A stretch of 64,000 nucleotides of DNA from assembly GCF_037975245.1 (NCBI RefSeq), contig NC_092574.1:14589213-14653212 (forward strand), written 5' to 3'. Shown here one piece after another: positions 1-13,747 of this stretch (positions within the stretch are counted from its first letter, which is position 1; every line of letters begins with the position of its first letter). This stretch comes from Apostichopus japonicus. Taxonomy: Eukaryota; Echinodermata; Holothuroidea; Aspidochirotida; Stichopodidae. Under the pieces are notes generated by a model. The model was not told where the DNA came from and did no database searches. It saw only the letters and a list, made by a program, of their open reading frames with translations. Position numbers and translations under genes: made by a program.

Positions 1-282
1 CAAACGAGTTAAAATAGTATGTAATGCAATACTACATAATGTATTTAAAATTAGCAAGGGACATGTACAGAGTAGTCTTACTTTTCAACTTCTGATACTT
101 GTAGATACAAAGAAAGGCCAGAAATGTCTTTGATACAACTATAGCCAGTAATTGTCTTTGATACAACTGTAACTAGTAAATGTTTAAGTTAGCCTAATAA
201 GAGAAGGCGAGAGCTATCCGAAGGCGAGAGCCATCTGATGCAATTTCTTCAGCACAGCATCAACGTCAATTGCAAAGTCTCT

Positions 283-1253
283 GTAGATGTCAGTAGCGTA
301 GCCAGGATTTTTTCAGTGGGAGGGGGGCGCTGGGGGCTTGACCATTTCCTGGATGGGCGTCTTGTTACTATCTAAGCGGAGCGCCACCATGGGTTAGTGC
401 ACAGCGTACCTAAAAATTTTAGCTAAAAGGCCTCGTAGATCGTCGGAAATAACACTTCCCAAGCCTTGTAAGCAGGGTGGTCAATCCGATTTGAAACGTG
501 GGGGGGGGGACATAAATGATTCGAGTTTTCCAGCCGCAAGTACTATCTAAGCGGAGCGCCACCAACGGTTGGCGCGCAGCGTACCAAGAAAATTTCAGAT
601 TTCAATATCTGCCAGATCGCTGGAGATGGCACTTGCCAGGCTGGATAGCAGCCATCTAGTTGCGTGATTTCGGGAGAAAATTACAAATTCGTCACTCAGG
701 AAATCTGCAATAAAGTTCATGCGGCCTTAATTTTTGGTGGATTATTTCTGTTATTAGCGATTCCAATTGGCATCAACATTAGAATCCAGTGCAAGTTGAC
801 AAATGATGCGGCAAACTGGAAACCCCAGCCCCATTTTGCCCTATGTTTCAGGATAGAATACCCCTCACTTGTTCAAACCCATGACAACTAACAATCTGTG
901 AATAAATTTACTTCGAAATGGGCACATTATATTACACCAAGTCGGTCAAGGAATGACCCCAGGGCCTCAGTTATAGGCCAATAGGTACGATGCCACGAAA
1001 TGTCCCCGGACTTACTATAGGCAAAGGAAGCTATCCGCCACGACTGCATACATGTGCGACTGCGGTCGAAGGGTCGTTCATGAGTGGTCATCATGGAGAT
1101 TCGAGACCATTCAGACCAATGATATATTTTTCGCACATGTAATTTTGTTTCGACACCCAAAATCCCAGTTGGAGGGCGACTGGGGGCGACAAGTTTTCAT
1201 GGGGGATGTCGCCCCCCACGCCCCCCCCCATTGGCTACGCCACTGGTGGATGT
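283..1253. mobile_element. Non-autonomous hAT-type DNA transposon with 8-bp target duplication
   Basis: The element spans 291-1245. Its ends are inverted repeats: the left starts CAGTAGCGTAGCCA and the right, read on the other strand, starts CAGTGGCGTAGCCA. The flanking octamers GTAGATGT (283-290) and GTGGATGT (1246-1253) are a target duplication with one mismatch. An 8-bp duplication and CAG termini are typical of hAT elements. Inside are poly-G/poly-C subterminal tracts and an imperfect ~175-bp tandem duplication. No transposase reading frame is visible, so it must have been moved in trans. Short open frames at 664-1375 lie inside it and I do not call them genes. Confidence 0.82.
366..660. 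repeat. Imperfect ~175-bp tandem duplication inside the hAT element
   Basis: Two copies begin TACTATCTAAGCGGAGCGCC at 366 and 541. Both continue through a diverged region ending in CACTTSCCARGC-type sequence. The segments differ at many positions, so the duplication is old. Confidence 0.75.
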
Positions 1254-1636
1254 GCATGAGTGCCAAACCGCTGAGTCTCTCTTCATTCATTGTAGAACGC
1301 ATGCATGTAGTTTTTTATTCTGTGCATTGCGCTGCAAGACCTTTCAGCAGTTGCCGAAGCTATTGGCATGGTTAATCATGGTTAGTCTTAACTAGATGTT
1401 AAAAAACTGACAAGATCGGATCCTAGTCTTTTTCAGCGGGTAGAGTGTTGAATGAAACGGCACACGATAGAAATGACAGCCTAGATGACAGAAGAATAGG
1501 TCACCTAATTTAGCCATATTCTTGCTACGTTCATTTCAATAGTTTTTCCTGTCTAGACTCTTAAACTCGTCCAGCAAGCTTATGGATTTGAATTATGGGT
1601 GCTTTTAAAAAAAAAGATAACTTGGCCAAAAAAATT

Positions 1637-1714
1637 GTAGGCCCGGGCCTACAGTGCTACATACTGGCTACACCCTGTAGGCCCGGGCCTACAGTGCTAC
1701 ATACTGGCTACGCC
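1637..1714. repeat. Tandem doublet of a 40-bp unit with a perfect GC-rich palindrome
   Basis: GTAGGCCCGGGCCTAC, a perfect 16-bp palindrome, occurs at 1637-1652 and 1677-1692. Each copy is followed by the same AGTGCTACATACTGGCTAC stretch. The unit is 40 bp and the copies are almost identical. Confidence 0.9.
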
Positions 1715-4700
1715 CCTGCAAAGGTGTTGTTAAGAGTAGATAGTGATAAATATCAAATGGTGAAAAGAGTGCAATATTGTATTGAAACCATAGTTCTCGG
1801 TCCTTTGCATTGTGAATTCCAGTTTTGGTCTCACTAATGTAGTTTATATTTGAAACAAATGACATCAAGTATTGTATTCAAGACTCCTTTTTTTAGGAAA
1901 CTTTGCTCGTTTGTCCCTTCGGCAGTTTGGGCTCTTTGTAAAAGTTGTCTGAACAACAGAGTTGGTTGTTCAAAACATGAAAAAGGAAAGGCTGACCGTC
2001 CGGACGATTTTATTTTAAAGCAATTGTTTCTTGAATAGAATCACCCTATATACCTCTAGGTTAGTTTTGATTGTCCAACAAGGAATTTAGTCTAATTCTC
2101 ACACCACCAGACAACACTGAACAAAATCAGCAATGGTGGTTTGGTTTTGATCAAAACATTTCTATTAATATCTGAAAATATCAGCTTTTTACCATTAGTG
2201 AATGATTGAATTTATTAGGATCAGTTCTAACATATTTATTTTAATGAACAAACCTTACTGATTCTTCGTCTACGAAACTGCCCATCTGTAAGCTCAGTTT
2301 TGTTATTGGACAATGTTCGTATACTTCCCTCCCTACAAAAATGTTCATAACTTTGTGGGTTATAAAATGCAGCCTGCCCTGATGGCTGTAGGACAGACCT
2401 GGGTAACAAATATTCCATGATGAGTAATGCTGTCCATTGTTTTGGTAATATAATAAAGGCAACCTGCCAATATACACACCATGATCTAGCAAACTATTGA
2501 CAGTATGATAGCATAACTGATCTAACTGGCAAGCTTTTAGTGTATACCACCACAGTAACAAGATAAATAATTCCTTTTATTCCCACTCCAAAATTTGTGT
2601 TGGATTACCTTCTCAAACTGTGATTCATTGCTCACAACTGTTGGTTTTTGAAGGTCATCAGAATTGCCATCAATTGCCACCAAATATGCCAGAAAGACAG
2701 ATAATGGTCATACGCTCCCTTGTTGTTATATCAACTAGTAATTTATTGCCACTCTAAAAGTAGTAACAACCAACCACACTTCTAAACAATCATCATTACC
2801 TAGGAATAATTTTAAGGACCAAAACCCCCAGGAAACCTTGGGCCCTAAACTGACGACCTTCAAGCAATAGTTCTCTGTTCACACTGCACAATCCTCCTCT
2901 TTTATCAGGTTAGAATTCCAACGATCACAACATCAAGTAACCCAGTTTCCAGTTAGGAAGTAAAGGGGCAAGATGGCCTCATAGCAAGCAGTTGGAACTT
3001 GAGAATAGGGTATACATTGCCAAACAGTCTTCTTGAACTTCATCCAAAGCTGTTCCCATAACCTATTTTTAATATTTTTATGATGTATGCTTTTCTTAAA
3101 ACTCCAAATGACTTTACATATTTTCTGGAAGTTACCTGCTAGTTATGTTGTGAGGTTGTAAATTGCAATAACAAGGAAGTGTTATTTTTATAAACACCGG
3201 ACATTTATTTGTGTACATCTTAGCGTTATCAGGGTGATCATTATGAAAGCAATATCCTTTAGAAGATATTTAAGAATATCAGGTTTGGTTCTCAGAAATG
3301 AAAATAAACTTTCGGTCTTGTCTGAATGGTAATGCTTATCTTATTCGGATTTCTTCAAGCAAACACAAGAATCACTTTCAAGCTGCTGTGTTTGAACTGC
3401 ATCTGTGATGTCCCCATCTTTAGCTATGATAACACAATCAGTAGAATTGGCTTATACCTTCCAACTAATGATACGTTCCACAAATATATACAATCTACTA
3501 CCACGAAAGTGGACTTACCATATACCTCATTATTTCCTGTGGCATGTCCTCCTCAACAGGAGCGTTTAGGTGGATTTTACAAGGTTTAAAAATTGGCTGA
3601 ACTTTTAGGTAGTTTCACCAAAGTTGTAATAAGTTTGGGTAGAAAAGTATTCTCAACTTGGTGATTTGGTCATCCAGTTACTCGAATAAAAGGCACATTG
3701 CCATTAGTAATAACCGTTCCGATATTTCAAAGTATATTGCAGTTTCGTTACCATTTTCATGTAGGTGCACTTTTTGTTCAAGTTTTTTCCCACAATGTGT
3801 CCAAGGGGAACCCCTTAACTTAGACCTGTCCCCCTGCAGAATGCAGCAATTTGTCAGTGTTCCTTCAGATGAGATATATATGGTAAACCTACATAGCAGC
3901 TGTTAGCGGTTCAGTGGAAATAATTTTCTGCAGCAGTTTTAAATGTTCTGAATTTATGAAATACTATCTTTGCACTTGTACAGCAGCAATTTGACCATTT
4001 TGTGTGGCATTTGGCGATGCGATACCGGATAAATTATTCACCGGGTATTAACCTGTTTCCTTTCTTTGGCTGAATTTTACACGTGGTAGGCGGCACATGG
4101 ATCAGGTTGACTTGAAATTTTAAGATAATACCTTCTACATTTATGTACATGAATGGACTTGTATATGTGTGATCTCCCGCTTCTCTGGTTTTCATTCTGT
4201 CCCTCCCTCGTCTCAGCTCATCCAGCGAAGACGCGGACATAAATAACAAACATCTCGTAAAACAGAGTCTACTCGGCAGGTAATTGTTTAGAAGAGATGA
4301 CAGGACCTTGGTGATAAATTCTGCTAATTTGACTGGAATGATCCCGTAGGTCAGCGGTCTATTGGTGGAGAGGAATGAAGATGTATGAAGCGATTTCAGT
4401 AAATCTCAAAAGAGGATGAAGATAAATCAGTCCTTGCAGTGTGTAATTAGTTTGACAGTAATTATGTATAACGAATGTGCAGGTGTTATTATATCTTTCT
4501 GTTAACATATCAGTGCAGTATAGTACAGTAGGTAAATGTTTATACCTGAAAAGGGATGATTCTTACATTGGACAGTAAGGGGAGGGGGAGGAGACAAGGT
4601 GCAGGAGAGATTGGGCCAAAATATTCAGAGGTAAAGAGGAACTTTCATTGGTAGAAGGAAAGGGGAAAAGGTTCAATTAAAAATGCTGGGAGTAACTGTA

Positions 4701-7700
4701 TCTTAGATTGTTGGGGAAAAGTAGTAGGATGGGGTGAGAAGATACTAGTGGGTGGTGATCGAGTTGCAATGGTATAGGGTAATTGTTTATATGCCTGCAG
4801 GTTACAAGGACCATGGGGTGTAGACAGTGGTAGGTGGGGGAAAGATGACATTGCCAAGGGTGATAGTAATGGTAATTGGAAATGTTACGGTGTGAATTGT
4901 TGATGGAGAGTTTAATACAGACACCCCTCAGTTACCTGTCTCTTCACAACAATAGCACCCTCAAAACTGTTGCTTTATAATTTCTCAACGAACTTCTGGC
5001 TTTATATTCTCTGTATTTTTATCAGCCACATGTTGACATTTTTTTCCCTGCATAAATTTACAATAAATGGACCACAGAAACCTGACTGAGAAATAAACAA
5101 ATGCGTAAAGAGCAAAGAAATATTAAGCTGAAACAGAATTATGATTATAACGGAAACATATATCTTGTTGAAAAGAACAATAAACTAAAGGAACCCACTG
5201 TAGTGTACAAAGTTGAAAGTGTATTCTACCGATACCAATGATGGAGGGAAAAAAATGAAAGCTGTGTCTCTTTTTTTGTTTTATTCTTGTTCAACAGGTC
5301 AGTAAACCCAATGAAGTGTATTACGTATAAACTGAAAAGCAAAACTAAATCAAACATGGAAATGTCAAACCTAAGCATACATTTATCGCAAATCACTTCC
5401 TAGCCTGATCACACATGCGCGAGCTCTACTATGCATTTGCAATGTGATTAACACATCCACGGACGAGTTGCATGCCCTTCGTCAGTTCTTCATTCAGTAA
5501 AATTTTTATTTGTTCAACTGCTTATAATTCATATAGCCATAAAATGTATGAGTGTGATGGGCCCAATTCCCATTTGGCGGGCGTGTTCACAGTTTTCAAC
5601 TGGGGTTTCCTAAGTTTCACATGCAACATCAATGGACTTACTTTCTAGTTGCGTTAAAAAGAGTAATAATAGGGACATGACAGATCCTGAAACTATTATC
5701 TGCTAGCAGTTGCTGTCCATAGACAGATTGAGATCACAATTTAATGCCTAGACGCAACAGCGGTTTTGTGACATCTTAATAACCGTTTAGTAACTGAGCT
5801 GAGGTACACCCTTTGTGGTTGACATTATTGCCGTTATTTGCAAGATATCGCAAGTCCTTTTGTAGTCATTGTTACGTAGGAATGTGGGTTGCAAAACAAT
5901 AGCGCTATAAGCTGAACATGCACTCGCAAGAGTTTTGGGGGGGGAGGGAGGGGAAGGGGGGTTAATCTGTGCCAGCCATTCACAAGATTCAAGATCATGG
6001 CGAAAGCTTGTATGAAATGAGTTGGCTGCTGCCCCTACTAACTGTTTAAACCCTTGTAATATAGCGTGTTGTCATTTTAGTGAAGTTCTACAGTAGTAGA
6101 GTGTTATACTGTACAGTAGGTTACTCTCTTTCTTGCAACAAGGACAATTTTGAGCCGTTAGTTTAGATGTGTACACGACAAATACAAAGGATACAGAGTA
6201 CAAGATCCTGTACCCGGAAGTAACACACTGATTTCATTAATAGCGGTAATAAATCAAAATAAAGAATTGAAAAAGTTTGAAATTTAAATTTATTGAGATG
6301 CTCTTCAATTCCTCAGTTCAATATAATATTTCATTGTTAAGTTACAGAAAATAAAATACCATACTGGACTTTTTAAATGTTTTACATCACCTTAGATATG
6401 TTTTCCAACAACATCCTGCTTCATCGCATTCGTATAAGCCCAATTGTCCACTGCTATGTAACAAAATCGCATACTCGTGTCATTTATCACACTTCAGCAT
6501 ATACTTCATAAATCTATAATCAAACCTTTGGGAGCTTTATTGGACTAATTGCTAAGAAAAAATTAAAAACCTTTTCCACGTCAGTTCTATGAAATGACTT
6601 TCAAATTAAATCTTTCAAAAGAGTCAGTGTAGCAACTCAGTATGCTGCTGTTGTAACTACTGTTCACTCCTGTAATTTATGAAGATGAATACCTCCCTCT
6701 ACTGACTCTCTCCCCATCTTACCATGCAGCCTCTCCCATTTAACCAAGCCTAAGAGGTATGGTTGCAACCAACCAGCTGTGCAATGTATCTTCTTCCTAA
6801 GATTAATTAACTTGTTTTTTTTACATGTTCACAAGACGGCTAAGCCCACACTCTGTTGTATGCCATGTAAAACACATACTCCACAGACAGGTTGTTGAAA
6901 ATGTTCAGCTAACAACTCTTCATCTGTTAAGCCAGGAGAATTCTCGTTTTCAAAATTCCCCACAGAGTCTCATTATCATCATCATCATCATCTTCTTTTC
7001 TTTGTGCAGTTAGCTGTCTTCCAAATTTTAGTCTTCTCTCAAGGCAGGGCATCCTTTTTCACGCTTTTTACGGTCATCTCCGTATCTCGAGCTCCTTTTA
7101 CGCACTCAGTCTCGATCGCCGTACAAATTTTTGGGTTTTTTTCTGAAGTGGGTGTGAACTCTTGTTGAAGCAAGCTCAAATTGTAATATGTAGAAGTTGT
7201 GGTACTGCATGTAGCTACCGTGTATATATAATATTAACTGCACTGTTAATGTAACTATAGCAGCAGTGGCTGTGTATTGCTGGGCAGAGGAAATTGATGA
7301 TAAGACGGATGTACTGGTATAGAATTGGAAGTGTGTTTTTGTGTATTTACTATTTATATACCTTCCATAATCTGAGAGCTGCTGTGTAGCTGGTAATATT
7401 AATTTATCCTACTGTGTTGTATGTATGTGAACCTGCCATCATTTTTCGCAGTCTGAGTCATATAGTGATGCTGCTTCTTTGTTGGTCTACAAAGATAAGC
7501 CTGTACATTATCTTGTCCATGGTACAAGACAGAATAATGGCTGTGATCTGAAAGCAAGCCTAGACAGTGAACTGAACAACCCCCTCGACGTATCCCCGAG
7601 GAATCTAAGAGCTGAATGGGGAACAGTTGTTGTACAGATTTTGAAGTTCTCTCACAACTGATCTTGTGAAAACAGGAGTTTGTTTGTCTAAACTTGTGGA

Positions 7701-8438
7701 ATATTATTCGGATACAAAAGGAGTCTGCCTTTGGCCAAGCGATCATTTGTGCTGTTATTATCATTGTACGGGGCGTTTTCTGGATTTTGGGCTGGAAAAA
7801 AAAAGTACCTAGGTCTACTGGAATAATTCTGTTTTTTTTGAAAATACATACGTGCATTGGATCCGATGCAATATGGGTACGTTTAATAGTTCTCTTTATG
7901 AGAAGTTTATATGTTTGTTTGTTATTAGTAAAGTACAATTAATAATATACAACAGTAGTTTGATGTACGTAACATATTACTCTATATAGCCAATGACATA
8001 ATATCTGTGTTGTTCTTTCCTACATCCTTCATTTTATTGAAGGTTTTGGAAGATTTAAGGAATTAATGTTGTGGTCTTGCATGCAATGATGGATTCAGGA
8101 TTTTAAGAAGAAGGGGGTGTGGCCCTGAGGTGGTTGAAACCAATTCACTTTTAGTCAGGCGGAGGGGGTGGGGGGGTGGATTAATTCTTACACCACAAAA
8201 ACAAAACAAAATGTAACTTTTGTCCATGAAATGGTGCACTCTGAGGAATATTGTATATAGGCTATAAATTTAATAAAGTAAGTCCGTAATTAGGTCTGCA
8301 GCCAAGGGTATGTTAATGACTACTTTTTCTTATGTGGGATGGCAACCCCCCACCCCCACCCCCCACCTAGACCTGGTGGTATATTTTTAGAACAAGATTA
8401 TATTCATAAGCATGCATTAACTTAAAAACAGATATAGA

Positions 8439-8651
8439 TGGTGCTGTGGCAGAGTGGATAAAGGCGGTGGCATTTGAAGCAATGAGGCTTAGCAATCAAG
8501 AGGTTCGATACCTGGCCGGGGTCATAGTAAGGTGGGTTTATCATCCAAGAGCAATCTACGGTTTTCCCATCTGAAATGACTCTCTAAATTGGAAAGATTC
8601 CAAATTTGAGTTAAGATGTTGAATTGGAAGCCACCCGACGTGTAAGTTGTA
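8439..8651 (+). mobile_element. tRNA-derived SINE, copy 1
   Basis: The head has a pol III A box-like TGGCAGAGTGG and a B box GGTTCGATACC, as in class II (Leu/Ser-like) tRNAs. The body contains CCAAATTTGAGTT and ends GCCACCCGACGTGTAAGTTG. The same sequence, only mildly diverged, recurs at 21271-21492. It lies upstream of M6 exon 2, in the same orientation as the gene. Confidence 0.75.
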
Positions 8652-11600
8652 ATCCAAGTTGATATTTGCATTGGTGTGCCTCAGGTTGGAGGGGCTGTTT
8701 ACTCAGGTGTTTTGTTATGTTGCATTTTATGTATTTTTCGACCGATAAGGACAAAACCCCAGATGTTTCTAAGGTATATGACTCTGTTATTATTATTTGA
8801 TATTTGATGAGGGTGAGTAATTCAGTGGTTGCTCCCTTCCCTCCCCCCCCCCTTTCCCATTCCACTGATTACTGAAAGTGAGGTGGTTGCCTTTTATTAC
8901 CAGAATTCAGGAAGCTTCTTTACTTTTTCCATTTACTTTATTCGAAAGTAATTGCCTGTAAGTTATTGGTTTTAATAATTAAAAATTGAATAGTTAATAA
9001 TGTATTTTGGAGGCCTTATGTTTGAGATTTGTAAATAAAAAGTGAGACAAACAAATTATGCAATATACTGAGTTTGTTAATCTCATTCAAGTGAATTGTA
9101 ATTTAGTGAACTCAAAATCTGAAAAATTGTACTATTAATTATGAAGCACACCATTTCAATACATCAGTCACCATCGAAGCAAACAGTTTACTTTCGGAGT
9201 GATTACTCAATTATTAAATTAAGATGTAATTGGTGCTCCACTAAATGCCATCACATGACCCCATTCTAATTTGTTTGCTGAAGTAGGTCACAGAGCTGAA
9301 CTTCTGTTTTTGTTTTTTCTCCCAAATATATGCAATGTGTTCAAAAGGGTTACAGCGTTAAATTTCACAACCATGGATGCATCCATTAGTAAATGAAAAC
9401 AAAACTTCGGGCGGCACATACTGTTTCAAAGTACGTATCTTGACCCAAATTATGAGGACTGACCTCTTTGGTCAATGTACTTTGATAATTTATATTTTGC
9501 AACATTTGAAACAATGTTGAAATTTTTTTTTGACTGTTTAGGTTCTACCGGATATATACATGTTATATATTATGTACTTTACACCAGGATGTTTGGTAAA
9601 AATTTTGTCTGCCAGTGTCACAGTGTTAGCACCTCTCTACATCGTCTACTTGCAAAGCTAAGTCCTTGTCTTAGCATTGCTGTTGCAGTGATTGGTTGTA
9701 TGGAGTGCAGGATTGTCATATAGTTACCATTAGTTAATTCCTTTGACCCTCTTCCTCTTCCTCTCGCTCTCCTCCTCCCCCTCGTACATCACCACCTCCC
9801 GGGCCCCACCCCCAACCAAAAGAATGTGACCATTTCTTGACATAATTACTGTTTTACACATGTATTGAGAAGAAAGGATAAGGTTTATGAACAAGGAAAT
9901 GCAAGTTACAAAATACAAACCATGGACTGTGTGCTTGTAATTTCCTGGTCAAACTGTTTATCTCATTGTAACCAATCTTGAAATTACTCCAGCCTACCTG
10001 CACTTGATAGATTATATTACCAAAGTAACATCTGTCTCCACTTGCAATGAACCACTCATCCTGTGCTTCAGTAAGATCAAACACAGGGGGGGGGATCATT
10101 GCTGAAATGGTTAGCATTACAGCCACTATGATAGAAATAGAATGTATGTTATAATCTTAATGTGTGAAGGTGACAGGTAAGCATGTTACTGTATGTATAT
10201 GTGATAATAATGGAGGAATTTTTCCTGTAGTTACAATACTGTGTTTAAAATCTTTCATGTCAAGACCTTCCTTCCCACTGAATACAGTAGTTGTAATATT
10301 TTGTTAAAACATAATTCTGTCAGAATTAGATCATAAATTAAAACATGTTGTTGTCATTCTCACATGCAAACAGCTAGCACAAAATTTACAAAGCTGTCAA
10401 ATAACAACTTTGTGATATTTATGTAGAGCTTCTCATTCCTCGCTTACCTGTCTCCCCACAAACTTAGCACCTCCTTCTACCGTGCCTATAATGAACTGGT
10501 AACCTTTCAACACTGTGCGCCCTCTACCATCCAAAGTGCCAACATCGTGCGTTTTGTTGTCCAGATTTCCCACAGCGATTTTCGTACAGAATTGGAACCT
10601 AGGTTCTTGGTCTTTTCCATAATTCTATTATTAATTCTCTTATACCATAACTACTTCTGTGTGTGATCAAGTGAATAATGTGAAGTTTCATACTCCACTG
10701 TATCTCTCTTCCAATGAGAGCCTAAATCTTCTGGTCTTAAGATTACAGTAACTATTGCAGCATGCATGTAACAGTTTCCTTATGAAAGTGACATTACAAG
10801 GATAGTCTGTTTTCATGACAACCATTTCAAGTACTCCCCCCCCTCCCCCCTGCAGCATAAATTGTTGATGAACATTAATGATCAGTAGACTTCAAGATAT
10901 GCATGAATACACACTGTGTTTCAACTCAATTACAGCTACAGCTCTCGTGTATGAGGCCCATTTGCCGAAATTTCCTTTTTGAATTGGGAAAGATTAACGT
11001 GAGCTCAAGAGATGAGTCATATCCCTTACTCATATATAATAATACTTATCGGATTAACCCACGGTTAAAATGAAGATGCTGACTAGTTTTTGATGAACAG
11101 ATTTTAATCTTCTTGGGTACCCCTAAAAGGGTTCATTAACAATTTAACACAAACTCATCTCCTCAATATACAGAAGCTCTTGAACTTCTTTCCACTGCCA
11201 TCTAGTTGTCGCTCTCTTCCCCTTTAGGCTTTACCCTCCTGGCGTGGAAACGTCCAGGGTATATATATCTGCATGTGATACGAAACCATGTATTGACCAA
11301 AACCTCCACAAATAGGTCAAATAACGGAGAGACGAAGAAAGTACACTACTTTCTCTTGGATATCAATTTATCCGAACAGAGGAAAAGGGGCCTGCATACA
11401 TCAGTTTTAATTAGCTGAAGTTTAACATTTATTAAACAAAATCAGTGAGGATGTAGTTTGTACTGCTCCCTATAAATTTGTTTTCATTATTTGTTAGTGC
11501 CATGCACACGTTAGCTGCAATCTGGGATACAAACCAAGCAAAGAGACATTGATTGCCAAAAATATTAATCTTTAAATATAACAATATCTTTAAATAACAA

Positions 11601-13747
11601 CATAGAATTTGCTTAGAGGGATTTAATTGTTCTAAATCGGTCATAGTTTTGGGTCTCAAATTGTCTGCTTTCTAATATTACTGTATCAAGAGAAAAGAAA
11701 CATTTGAAGGGGGGAAACTGTTGGAGGTCATTGTCCCACAATCTCCTGCAGAACCCTAGAGCAATCTCCATCAAGAGAGAAATCAATCGTAATTTATTCT
11801 GCAGCCTGTTTGTGTTTTGTAATATCTCCTGTGATGGCTCAGAATGGTTGGTTGGGCGATAAATTTGCGATGACTTTGTGCAAAGTTCAAACCAAAATTA
11901 ATCTAGATAGTGTTGTGTGAAAATCAATAGACAAACTTCTCTGTATTTATGTCCTGCTGCACGTTGTTGCCGCTGAACTCTGTAATGAAATACATTTCTG
12001 GCGTAGTTCTTTTTCATTTATTTTGTTCTCCCCACATATTCTTCTGGTTGCCAACAAACAGAATTTGATGAATGTGCTTTTGCTTCCAATTTGGAAAATT
12101 AAGTTTTTAGGGGTGTTAAAATGTAGGGCAGATGCAGAGGCATTAATTCAATTGACATTTTAATGGGAGAATTCTATCATTATCCATCACAGTATGGTTT
12201 TCTTGAAACTTGGATTTGTTTATCATTGGTTGGTACAGAATGTTCTTGAGTGTTCTTCTCATGAAGGCAGGATTCTTGGATGGAGTTGCTAGTCCAAGCA
12301 AGGTTGGCAAATTGTGAGTGCATTGAGACTTGTTCGTACTCTGGGTGAACACTCACGCTGAATCGTGCCTAAAGTCAGGGATAAACAGTTCCCCCTGCTA
12401 AAATGACCCAGTTACTGAATAGATGGTCTCGCACAAGTGACTATCACTTCTACCCAGTCATTCTACCTTAGACATCATGTTGTAAATAAGGATCTTTGTC
12501 TATATGCAGGTTATGAAATTTTGACTATTTGTTCTGGCTAAATGCCAGTTGATTTCATGATTGCTGATAGAGAGGAAAAATGCACTAGCATTTTCCTAAC
12601 AGTAGACAATAAGAACATAAATGCATGATTGATAAGTCTGTTAACAATCATCAGTCAAAGAGCCGGCATGATATATCTTTACCTGACATAAGCCCTGTAT
12701 AAATGCTTAGTATTATCAGCAAATATTATGGGACTGCTTCATAATCCTGTACAATAGCTGATTTCTTCTATAATTCAGGAAAGTGCCAGTGAGAACTTCA
12801 AACCTGTAGATGTTTTGAAAATTTGCAATTTGTAGCAAGTATACTTAAAGCTAAAATGTTGACATTCTAACCCTGAAACCCAATGTTATAACTGCAATGA
12901 TGCTGTAGATTCCATGCAATACAATATATGTTGTCTACTCATATCAATGTTACATACAGTACTAGCCTGTACTGTAACATGAGAAGTTGATAACGACCTT
13001 GTTCTGTTGATAACATGTGGTGCAGTATACCTACCCTGTACAATCAGCCCAAGGAGAACTATCAATCCTATGAACCTGTGATACTTGGAACCTTTAATTA
13101 AACTCTTATCCTCAAGGTTCCTCCAACAGTCCAAACTTTAGCCTACAGCGAAACATGTCCAAGGAAACCACCGATGATGTCATATGTCAAACACCTGCAG
13201 AAATCTTAACCTGTTTATTAACAGTGGAAACAGATACATATTTGTTCTTGTCTAGTACAGTATGTTCATCATTCCTCCCATGCCTCATGGACTCCGAGTC
13301 TACCTTGCCTACAAACTGGTAACATTCTTGCACAGTGACCCTAATGACTCTCTCCAAGGTTTGGGGATACTTTTGACCTGACATTTGGCATTGTAGCAAG
13401 GGTTTTGAAATATTAATAATTAATAATATTAATTAAAATGGTCAAAAACAAGAGGAACTAAACGGGCACAATAAGCATGATCCTAGACTGGTCTGATGAA
13501 GTAAAGTTTGGTAAAAGGCCATTGATGTGAATTATTTGCTCCTAGTTGTTTTCCTCTACTTTAACTCTTTGAGGGAGGGAGAGGGGGAGGGAGAAGGGGA
13601 GGGGGGTGGAACAAGGATACTGAAACCATTTTCCAGAAGTGGAAATTTATGCCATCATGTTTTATATTAAACTGATATCTATTTGCATAGTTGCATTTGA
13701 ACAGTTCCTTTTCATATGCATTTTTTTCATACTCTTTCTCTTTGTAG

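Larger units (their letters stand above)
1254..13747 (+). other. Sequence upstream of M6 exon 2: no confident gene
   Basis: Apart from the palindrome doublet (1637-1714) and one SINE (8439-8651), this stretch is AT-rich unique-looking sequence with poly-G tracts (for example 5938-5960, 8160-8178, 13570-13610) and short C/T tracts (9740-9800). The longest open frame (7399-7938, minus strand, 179 codons) has no motif I recognise and overlaps open frames on the other strand. M6 exon 1 and its promoter may lie here or left of the window; I could not place them. Confidence 0.6.

Noticed and set aside
664-1375. Short open frames inside the hAT element as transposase
   Set aside because: No transposase motif; they read across poly-G/poly-C subterminal tracts.
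7399-7938. 179-codon minus-strand open frame
   Set aside because: No recognisable motif, overlaps open frames on the + strand, and composition looks like translated AT-rich non-coding DNA.
13639-13747. ATG at 13639 as the start of the M6 protein
   Set aside because: The stretch is a T-rich intron end before a good acceptor, and family structure requires a split codon at 13748.
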